NCBI RefSeq assembly: GCF_004359215.1
Contig: NC_090621.1
Span: 2,599,406 to 2,613,725, forward strand
DNA from: Bremia lactucae
Taxonomy: Eukaryota > Oomycota > Peronosporomycetes > Peronosporales > Peronosporaceae
Length of the DNA stretch: 14,320 nt
Reading direction: 5' to 3'
The notes under the pieces are model-generated. The model did no database searches, had not been told where the DNA came from, and saw only the letters and a program-made list of their open reading frames with translations. This document shows positions 7,984 through 14,320 of this stretch, in pieces (the stretch's first letter is position 1; each line of letters starts with the position of its first letter). The position numbers and the translations under genes are program-made.

Positions 7984-9557
7984 TCGCACAGAGATGCTGG
8001 ATATCGCCGCGGGATAGGTCATCGCTGAAGCAGCAGCAACAGAGGCATCAACGCAATGCTGCTAGACAAGTGCAACGAGCCAACGCAGCAGCTGAAGCTC
8101 GACGAGAGTCTGAAGCAACAGGGAAAGGTTTGAGCTGCAGTCACAGTAGAGCTACGCGGGCTGCACAAACAGCAAGGGGAAATAACCCGTCAGGCTCGGC
8201 AGGGTGTGAACGCCAAGTCGACGCTGGTGACTCAATTGGGTACAGAAACAACAGCCCATCGATACACATCAGCACAGTAAAACATGCAAGTCGAAACATC
8301 GGAAATGCAGAGGGCAGAGCCGACAAATGACCTTGATGCGGCTGACGTCAGCTCAAGCGATTATGCAGCGAATGAGTCATCGAGCTACGCCAAAAGAAGC
8401 AACAACGAACATCAACCTGCGTGGAGCAGTGCAAAAGCCGAGATTGAAACACTCCAGACAAGATAGCATGCACCACTCGAACAATTGGTGGACACAGTAT
8501 CAGTGTCATTACTGTCGTCCTAGCAGACGGTCGAGACGAATCTCCGAACGGCTAACCAGCAGATACCAGCAACGACAACGAATGGAGTCTCAATCGAACC
8601 TTGTTGCGACACTTTGCATCGTTGACCTCGATCAACACGAGATCGGTGACTCTCCGAGTCACGAGGACGACGGAGAACTCTTATTTCCAATCAAACTTGT
8701 CGATACCTTCTATGCTGAGTTACGTGAGACTGGTAGAGATCTAGATGCACCATTCTTTGAGCTGGCCGGGACGACAAACCTGCACAAAGAAACATTGCGG
8801 CTCTCTCGAGCTCGCAAAACACCATCAAACGCATCGGCAGCTGTTGCTGCAGCTGCGCCTCCAAATTGTTCGAAACGTATTTGACAAAACAGTAGATCGA
8901 CCAAGAGGTAGTCCTCGGACCGCCGGAATAGTGTATTCGCGTTTGCATTGATCGACGACAACGACAAAGTAATCAAAAAAAGTGTTTTAGCATAGATCAA
9001 GTCGGATGTGACGATCTTAATGCGTCTTCTCGCGCCAATTCCACACCCAGTGGACTTTATCTCGACGCTCAAGGTCGATCACGCTTAAGTGCATTGAGCA
9101 TGCCGCAAACAGCGTAGCGCAGCTCTCTGTCATCCAACAACATGCGACGAACAAGGCAGTGTCGCTAAAGACCAGCGAACTGTGTACCTCGTGGGCTGTT
9201 GAAGCTGCAGCAAAGTTTGGAGTGCCAAGATAGAAGCTAACCTTCTCCATTCAGCGCTGAGGAAGCTCAAGCCAGACCTTTTGCTGACAACAGTGGTCAA
9301 ACCGGTTAATATCGACGAGTGGGGAGCGCTGAATGCCTTGTGCGTACTTCTTCCTGTGCTTGCTCCGGCCGACACATCGACTGGTATTGTTATGCCACAG
9401 ACAGTGGCTTCGCTGTACCACTCATCAGACGAGATCCAAGAGGCAGTTGCCGGCATCATCAGTAAGCTAGCGAGAATGTTTTCTGCGATTAGACTTATCG
9501 CATAGTACGGCCAAGCGGCAGCACATCAGTACTAAGGGCTCCTCGACAGTCAAATCA
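7984..9557 (+). pseudogene. LINE linker between ORF1 and endonuclease, fragmented
   Basis: About 1.6 kb with plus-strand open pieces in changing frames. 8070-8330 is Ala/Arg-rich. 8327-8884 is a 185-codon piece with basic and Gln-rich parts. 9245-9505 contains a hydrophobic segment (LCVLLPVLAPADTSTG) followed by a helical stretch. The composition (CAG/GCA-rich, less AT-rich than spacer DNA) matches the flanking LINE domains, so it is most simply the distal part of ORF1 or the N-terminal extension of ORF2 after frameshifts. No domain is recognised. Minus-strand frames here are shadows. It could also include a small nested insertion that I cannot delimit. Confidence 0.5.
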
Positions 9558-10380
9558 ATGGCGACTGCCTTGGCAGTAGCTTCTCGATCAAAATCGCGTC
9601 GTGCTGTGCTCGATAACTCAATTGGCCTGCTCACAGAAAACGTGCGCGGGTTTCCAAAGGATCAGTGTAGTGCTGATTGGAACTCGCATTTTCGGCAGGA
9701 GTACGATCGAGGCAAGCACGACATTGTATTCATGCAATAGACGCAACAAAGCATGTGACTCGGAGAGCTTGGTAGCCTCCCCGTGGCCAACGGGGAGGCT
9801 ACCAAGCTCTCCGAGTCACATGCTTTGTTGTGGGGATTTAGACCTTGCGAAATAGAGTCGTCAGATCGACGTGGTGGCGTGGTGATGCTGCTGAGCCCAT
9901 ACTCTCGGCTATCTTCGCAGGATAGCAGCAACAACTAGATTAAGCGGGGAAGACTTCCTCGTTGTCAACGTTTACGCACCAATCGCTGACGAAGAGAAGG
10001 ATCGACTGTTTCGTGACTTGACAGTAAAGTGCCAATGTCATCGAGGATCGGTTAGATTTGGTCGAGACTACAATTGCCCACTTGATCCAGTACTCGATCG
10101 CTCACTTCCAGCACGAAAAGGAGCACATCATTCTCCAATGTTGTGCTCTCTCATCTCCAGCTTGCGCCTTGTCGACGTACTGGAAGATGCGATGCACATG
10201 CGGTCGCTGAATGTGATACAACCGAGTTTCTTGCAAGCTCGCTCACGTACTTGTACTCACTTCACGACGGGAGACGTGGCAGCTCTCGTCTTGACCGATG
10301 GTATGTGAGTTCTACGCATGCTGATTGGGTCCGAGACGTGAGTTCCTTGATCCCGGGCCCTAAATCTGATCCCAAATGTC
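9558..10380 (+). pseudogene. LINE AP-type endonuclease (EEP) domain, broken
   Basis: EEP endonucleases nick target DNA to prime reverse transcription. Motifs in order are: LLTENVRGF at 9627-9653 (contains the conserved Asn), VFMQ followed by TAG at 9738-9740 exactly where the catalytic Glu of Q-E-T is expected, LLWGFRPCE (about 9825-9851), VVNVYAP at 9961-9981, GRDYNC at 10060-10077 (family G-D-F-N), LDRWYVSS from 10290, and PGPKSDP at about 10353-10373, where the catalytic His of S-D-H is Pro. At least two frame changes separate the motifs. The perfect palindrome at 9744-9830 sits between the lost Glu and the WGFR block. The domain stops near 10380 at an abrupt change to AT-rich DNA. Confidence 0.88.
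9744..9830. repeat. Perfect 41-bp inverted repeat, 5-nt spacer
   Basis: The left arm 9744-9784 is the exact reverse complement of the right arm 9790-9830; the spacer is GGCCA, and TGGCCA (9784-9789) is itself palindromic. The right arm and what follows read as normal EEP sequence (EATKLSESHALLWGF), so the left arm appears to be the inverted copy that replaced the original bases after the Q-E-T motif. There are no mismatches, although the surrounding LINE is heavily decayed. Confidence 0.95.
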
Positions 10381-10865
10381 TTTTAGTACATTATTTTGAA
10401 TATTTATTTGAAACATAAATTTAGATGAAATTACTTCTGAAATATAAAATTAAAAAAATGTTTTCTTTTAATAAAACAATAATAGAATTATATTTTAATT
10501 CATATTATTTTTAATAATTTTAAACTTTATTATTGAAATCTCAGATATATTTTTTAGTTAAATTAATAAACTAATTAAAGAAAAAAGATGTTTTCACTTA
10601 ATATCTATTTTGACAAGAAAAAACCATATGTATTGCATTGTTTATTCATGTCTTAGCAAATATGTCAATTTGGGGATCAAGAAGCTTCGTTGGTAAAATT
10701 CTGATATTAACCGATGTTTTTGAGGACTAGTTGTAATATTTTTTCACCTCCTTTTTCACTTAGAATATTATTTAGAGACCTTAGCGCTCAATCGGGACCT
10801 TTGAAGGACACCCATAAAAGAAGATTTCCCTTTCAGCGTTTCTTCGAGATTTCTTATAAAGAATT
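10381..10865. other. AT-rich interruption inside the LINE
   Basis: The EEP C-terminus ends at about 10380 and LINE-like coding resumes at about 10870. The roughly 485 bp between are very AT-rich on the left (10390-10620, mostly TTTAAT/AAATAT words), with no open frame of note. They are more balanced on the right (10770-10865), where the composition resembles LTR ends or promoter DNA. It is probably an insertion, perhaps an LTR or small element. I found no convincing terminal repeats; TGTC occurs near both edges (10377-10380 and about 10873-10878) but is too short to count as a target duplication. Confidence 0.55.
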
Positions 10866-10873
10866 AATAAAGA

Positions 10874-11545
10874 GTGTCGTCACCGTCAACGACCGTCCAC
10901 GTCCTCCGACAGAGAACTGTTTGCCGAGTCCTTGTCCAGGTGACGGGCCAGGTAAAGCAGATAGTACAATTGGAATTTGAAAAGCTGCGCAACACAGTCG
11001 AGGCCAATGCACAAGTTCCCCTAGCTGACGAGACCGTTGCACAAAAAAACCATGCTGAGCTGTGGGACGCTTGAAAGAACGAAACTCGAAAGAAGATAGC
11101 AGTCGCAATAGCAAAAGCTTGACATGGGATGACATTGAGTTGTCGACAATGTCTTCAGCGTTTACAGACGCGTCTAACAGCAAGCATGCAGACCGAAGGA
11201 ACGCTCGAGACACCCGTCCGTGCGAGGATCGCAGCGCAGCGTAGTACCAGACAGCGGACGACACGACAGTGGTTGTTGCGTAAGCACAGCAATGCACCTA
11301 GAGAATCCTCGAAGCGCTTCTTCGCTCGAGTATCTACAAATTTCTCGGATAACACTGTCGTATCTCTCGATAGTGTGGCCTTGCATGGCCTAAATCGATC
11401 GCGAGATCTTGCGGAGGCGACGGCAAATGACTGGAAAGCTATTGTTCAGGGTGACAGGGACGCACGATCAGCGTCAGGTAGTTTACTTTCGAGCTTGATC
11501 TGCCCTCGAACTGTTGACGACGCTAGCCTTGCTCGCCTTATTTAA
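10874..11545 (+). pseudogene. LINE ORF2 helical linker between EEP and RT
   Basis: Open pieces in two or more frames carry charged helical segments typical of the region before LINE RTs: VKQIVQLEFEKLRN in 10874-11074, then 11129-11545 with KRFFARVSTNFSDN and NRSRDLAEATANDW. Stops at 11072-11074 and a frame change near 11100-11130 break it. TCTGCAG-like and CGA-rich codon use agrees with the adjacent RT. Confidence 0.7.
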
Positions 11546-11557
11546 GAGGAAGAGGTT

Positions 11558-12250
11558 TTGTTTGCGATCAGACACTGCAAACGTGGCAAAGCTCTTGGCC
11601 CAGAGAATTTTGCAACTCCTTGTATAGGGATCACGCCACCGGACTGGCACCGGTGCTTACGATTCTTTTCGCTTGATGGTCAACATGTGCTGTCGTGCCG
11701 AAGTCGTTTGGAGAAACCAAAGCGATGTGCATCAAGACGTTCGTGGCCGCGGTGAGTCTTCTTACCTACCGTCCAATGTCGCTTTTAAACAGCGACTACA
11801 ATGTGTTTACCAAACTGTACGAACGCCGGCTGTGGCCACTTCTTTCCTGCATCAATAGTGAAGCTCAAATCAGGTCTATTCATGGCCGTAACATCGCGTC
11901 GGCACTTGATCTTTACAAGGTAGCAGGAATCACCGCAAAACGAGTCGTGAAATGCGAAGGTTCGTCTCATTGCTTCTCGACTTTGTTAAAGCGTACGACA
12001 CGGTGTTGCGCCCGTTAATCGCGGCCTCGTTGCGGTGGCATGGCTTCGAAAGCACCTTCGTCGGTATCATCGACTCACTGCATATGGCAACACTCTCTGT
12101 TGCCAAGCGCAGACAGTTTGGACCGCTCTGCTTCACTTCGTGTCCAACTTCTCAGCGCTTCGCCGGCCAGCTGCATGGGGCTCGCTAAGTGCTTACTCAA
12201 GAGATGCACACCGACACCACGACTAGAGTCTGGGTGTCAGTGGGACTGTA
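11558..12250 (+). pseudogene. LINE reverse transcriptase, broken
   Basis: RT blocks in order are: CKRGKALGPE (about 11576-11605, the K-A-x-G-P-D region), MPKSFGETK at 11695, YRPMSLLNSDYNVFTK at 11767-11814 (finger block), HGRNIASALDLY (about 11881-11916), and in another frame LLLDFVKAYDTV with the catalytic Asp at codon 11979-11981 (block A). The palm block with F/YADD is not found downstream, so it was lost or is too degraded to read. Frames change at about 11690, 11940 and 12130. The first catalytic Asp is retained. Confidence 0.88.
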
Positions 12251-13030
12251 CTTACCACCTTCGATACGACCATGTGCCTGGGATCGGTTAAAGTGAACTC
12301 GATGACAGCGTGTGACCATACTGGATCGAAGTCAGTTGGCAAATTCGTTTCCTTTGGAAGCCACCCACCTCTTACGCGGTTAATCACGCTTTGGCAAGGC
12401 GATCAGCGCTGGCGTCCGACTCGCAATGCGTTCAAAAAATGCGTTGCGCTCGAGCGCGAAACAGATGGTTCAAGGCTGCAAGATCGACGGATGCAAGCGC
12501 CTCGACATTTGCTTGTCACAAGCGGCTGTGATCTCGTCGATTAAATGTCACACCATTGCATTCAGGCTACTCTTCCTCATGTCGCTCAGACGCTCTACCG
12601 ACTCAAGAGCAACAGGTTCATGCTGTGGAATCGTGCAGCTGCAAACACATCTTTTTTGCATCCAAAGTGCTCAATTATCGTACATGCACCAGCTTCAAAC
12701 GTCTTGTGACATGTCCAGCACCGCAAAAGCACATTTCACGACTTTGTCAGTGCTGGTCTTCATTTGGTTTCTGTCTTGGTGACGACACACGACTCTCGAT
12801 CTTTGCAATGGAACTGCACGAGCTGCCGCGGTTGGCGTGGTCAGCTTTCCAAGCTCAGCTGCAAAGTGCAAATTCGAGAGAACGCTCGCTCCAGCTCGTT
12901 CTCCGCACTTAACGAGGTCAGGCGCTTCGCTGTTGCATTAATGTTTCACTCGTTGTGGCGCGAGCGACTACGCAGAATCGAAGACCTCAACATCACTGAA
13001 GCTACTCATTAAGCAATAGCGCAGTCCGAC
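12251..13030 (+). pseudogene. LINE ORF2 region between RT and RNase H, badly decayed
   Basis: Overlapping plus-strand open pieces in all frames show only fragments of family sequence. Near 12690-12780 there is a Cys/His-containing stretch (CPAPQKHISRLCQCW) resembling the C-terminal zinc-finger-like part of LINE ORF2. Near 12800-13010 are ELHELPRLAWSAFQAQLQ and, in another frame, HSLWRERLRRIEDLN, typical of the segment leading to RNase H. A stop at 13010-13012 follows. No separate gene is seen. Confidence 0.65.
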
Positions 13031-13401
13031 ATGCGCATAGCTTTGTCGAGACTACGCGATACGCTGTTACGCGGCTCTGCAACACCAGCCGGAACGACAT
13101 CACGAGATGTGAAGACGACAATTATCGCAGTTCTATTCCGAGCCTCCACTCCTCCTAAGTTCTACAGAATTCGCGTCGAACACCAACACAACACCATCTA
13201 CGCCCTTTTTATCATTGGGTGCAGCAGAGGCAATTCGGGACCCGGAGGTTTCGGCTCCGTTATCGTACGGATCCCCACCAGCTTGCATTCAGCATAGGTG
13301 ATTTGGATCGCAAGCATGGCTTACGGCATAAAAACGACGGCAAACAATCTGGCCAAGTACTGGGGTTTACTACATGGACTACGACACGCAGTCGTAAATG
13401 A
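13031..13401 (+). pseudogene. LINE RNase H domain, catalytic residues lost
   Basis: RNase H degrades the RNA strand of the hybrid. The glycine-rich first strand reads IIGCSRGNSGPGGFGSVIVR from about 13211; the first catalytic Asp of D-G-G-S-R-G-N is Ile at 13214-13216. After a TAG at 13295-13297 the same frame continues with SMAYGIKTTANNLAKYWGLL; the expected catalytic Glu of N-x-A-E-Y is Lys (13355-13357). The C-terminal Asp blocks are missing because the element stops at about 13401 against an LTR fragment. The domain is recognisable but certainly inactive. Confidence 0.9.
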
Positions 13402-13514
13402 ACCACACCCGGGTGGGTCCAATTACTTTATTTGAGTAATTGACCATCCCCTTAAGTATACCAAGTATACTTCACGGAAACTGTGTAACATTAGGGCAAC
13501 TTTATCCCATTACA
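13402..13514 (-). mobile_element. Fragment of the same LTR family as the solo LTR
   Basis: It aligns along its length with 3963-4078, including the words ACCACACCCG, GGGTCCAATTA, CCCCTTAAGTA and TGTGTAACATTAGGGCAACTTTA, and ends in the same TTACA. About 420 bp of the LTR are missing at the left, exactly where the LINE breaks off, so both elements were cut at this junction. Confidence 0.85.
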
Positions 13515-13589
13515 AGTAATATGTTTTTCTTAGTAATGTGAGGTATATTGCTGCTCTTTCTGAGCTCCTTCCAATCGCTGGAACCTTCT
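13515..13589. other. Short spacer
   Basis: No feature is supported. TAATGTGAGGTAT at about 13535-13547 faintly resembles TTACGCGAGGTAT of the solo LTR (minus strand, near 3880) and may be a remnant. Confidence 0.3.
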
Positions 13590-13943
13590 CTAGTGGCTCG
13601 CTATCGCAAGTACTCGCTCTCTCCTACAGTGGCGTGTACTTGTGTTGCTGTGGCTGCTAAGAGCCGGTAGTGGGGCCTTCAACCAGTGGTTGACGTCGTT
13701 TGACATGTGTTGTTTGACTGCTTCGGCAAGATGTCTGTTGCTAGACAAGTTGAACTTAGACGAGGTGCACATGTCCATGGCCGCTAGCTGCAAAATCCGC
13801 ATCTTGTTATTGTCGCGGTAGTGGTATGACCAACTGATCACTCCAGCTTCGTCCGTAAGTTTTTGCACATCATTAAACATCACTTCCAAGTGCTTCTTCA
13901 TCGACTGTCGATATGCGCACATCTGTGAGATGATCATCTCCAT
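13590..13943 (-). CDS. Hypothetical protein, unassigned, 117 codons
   Basis: A minus-strand frame from the ATG at 13943-13941 to a stop at 13590. The frame stays open upstream into the LTR-like DNA (through PNVND at about 13976-13990), so the true N-terminus may be missing. Codon use is balanced and the sequence looks protein-like: Met-rich helix (MEMIISQMCAYRQSMKKHLE), then FNDVQKLTDEAGVISWSYHY, then a polar/Arg-rich end. No signal peptide, membrane segment or known domain is recognised. It could be a truncated host gene, part of a transposon protein, or a chance frame. The sharp coincidence of its ATG with the edge of LTR homology favours a gene cut by insertion. Confidence 0.35.
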   Translation of the reverse strand: MEMIISQMCAYRQSMKKHLEVMFNDVQKLTDEAGVISWSYHYRDNNKMRILQLAAMDMCTSSKFNLSSNRHLAEAVKQHMSNDVNHWLKAPLPALSSHSNTSTRHCRRERVLAIASH

Positions 13944-14320
13944 TGTGACCAACCCTTGTGTATGTGATGCACATAGGTCATTCACATTAGGAGAGATGAC
14001 GGCTAGTGTAACGGGGCACTACGACTTGTACTGTTTCAGTACAAGTCCACTTCACACTGCTTCAGTTGTGAGTGGTGCCTTCCGTTAGATGACGTACACT
14101 GTACGTATAGAGGAAGACTTCTCTTAAGACAAGTTAACTTAAGAGGGTAAAATGAAAACTGTATTAATATAGTTAAGTGTCTCTTAATCTATCTTTGTAA
14201 ATGCTGACTTAACTATAAACTAATACTAAACATGTAAATGAATTCTTATCTATCTTATCTTGTAACTCTCTTTGATTACTTCTACAGCTGATTAGTCTGC
14301 GGAATAAATAGACATAATGG
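13944..14320 (+). mobile_element. LTR-like sequence, second family, runs off the right edge
   Basis: 13944-14006 matches the inverse of 3891-3956 in the solo LTR (TTGTGACCAACCC, TGATGCACAT, TTCACATTAGGAG, GATGAC and GCTAGTG words). From 14007 (TGTAACGGGGCAC) the sequences diverge. The rest is AT-rich with hairpins: 14023-14033/14037-14047 (11-bp stem, TTT loop) and CTCTTAAG/CTTAAGAG at 14121-14128/14138-14145. AATAAATAGA near the end is polyadenylation-like. The element start is either near 13944 (TGTGACC) or at 14007 (TGTAAC); neither can be proven without the other end. Confidence 0.55.

Larger units (their letters stand above)
6497..13401 (+). mobile_element. Degraded LINE with ORF1, EEP endonuclease, RT and RNase H
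   Basis: Along the plus strand the order is: ORF1 with CCHC knuckle, linker, AP-endonuclease-like EEP, helical linker, reverse transcriptase, Cys/His-type C-terminal segment and RNase H. This is the architecture of I/Tad-like LINEs that carry their own RNase H. The copy is broken by many stops and frameshifts, a palindromic duplication in the EEP and an AT-rich interruption at about 10381-10865. Even so, all domains remain in order over about 6.9 kb. The right end stops within or just after RNase H at 13401, where an LTR fragment begins; no 3' UTR or tail is seen. Confidence 0.88.

Noticed and set aside
9744..9830. Rho-independent-type terminator or regulatory RNA hairpin
   Set aside because: The arms are translated EEP sequence in a eukaryotic LINE, and 41-bp perfect arms fit an inverted duplication better than a terminator.
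10377..10878. TGTC at both edges as a target-site duplication of the AT-rich insert
   Set aside because: Four bases matching at uncertain breakpoints is expected by chance; no paired terminal repeats were seen.
10854..11297. Minus-strand 147-codon open frame within the LINE
   Set aside because: It lies antisense to LINE linker sequence with recognisable plus-strand segments; no motif.
1..14320. CRISPR arrays, tRNA or rRNA genes, bacterial operons
   Set aside because: No regularly spaced repeats or tRNA/rRNA-like blocks were noticed on reading, and all recognised genes are eukaryotic or retroelement in type. A covariance-model tRNA scan was not possible here.

Overview
The window looks like nuclear DNA of an oomycete, most likely from the Phytophthora/downy mildew group. 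This rests on the retroelement types (Ty3/gypsy and an EEP-RT-RNase H LINE), on one intron-free gene with a short leader and an oomycete-like initiator, and on very AT-rich intergenic DNA. It is a repeat-dominated region with one convincing intact host gene. The organism is inferred from style; no species marker is present.

Layout. 1-2606 (minus strand) is a decayed Ty3/gypsy retrotransposon. From right to left it carries a possible leader/coiled-coil ORF, gag with a damaged CCHC knuckle, an aspartic protease whose catalytic Asp codon reads Asn, and a reverse transcriptase that keeps YLDD but has several stop codons. The element runs off the left edge; 2607-3253 may hold its LTR/leader. 3255-3310 is a dispersed repeat with a second copy at 5947-6005. 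3546-4078 is a 533-bp solo LTR flanked by a perfect 5-bp target duplication (GATTC).

4084-5014 is the upstream region of the one intact gene (5015-5746, 243 aa), which resembles the myeloid leukemia factor (MLF) family. The region contains about three diverged tandem repeats, each with a heat-shock-element palindrome (TTCTRGAA), followed in two copies by CCAAT and in the third by CAAT. A fourth, four-unit HSE lies just upstream of an initiator-like element. This suggests a heat-shock-controlled MLF-like gene and is the most interesting biology in the window.

6497-13401 (plus strand) is one long, degraded LINE: ORF1 with a CCHC knuckle, a linker, an AP-type endonuclease (EEP), a reverse transcriptase and a C-terminal RNase H. 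Several catalytic positions are lost. The EEP is broken by a perfect 41-bp inverted duplication, and about 0.5 kb of AT-rich DNA interrupts the element between EEP and RT. The LINE ends abruptly against a fragment of the same LTR family as the solo LTR (13402-13514). The right end holds an unassigned minus-strand ORF (13590-13943) abutting a second, partly related LTR-like sequence (13944-14320) that continues past the window.

The transposon genes are fossils and do not form a working system with the MLF-like gene. The solo LTR lies about 0.9 kb upstream of that gene and could affect its expression, but nothing in the sequence proves this.
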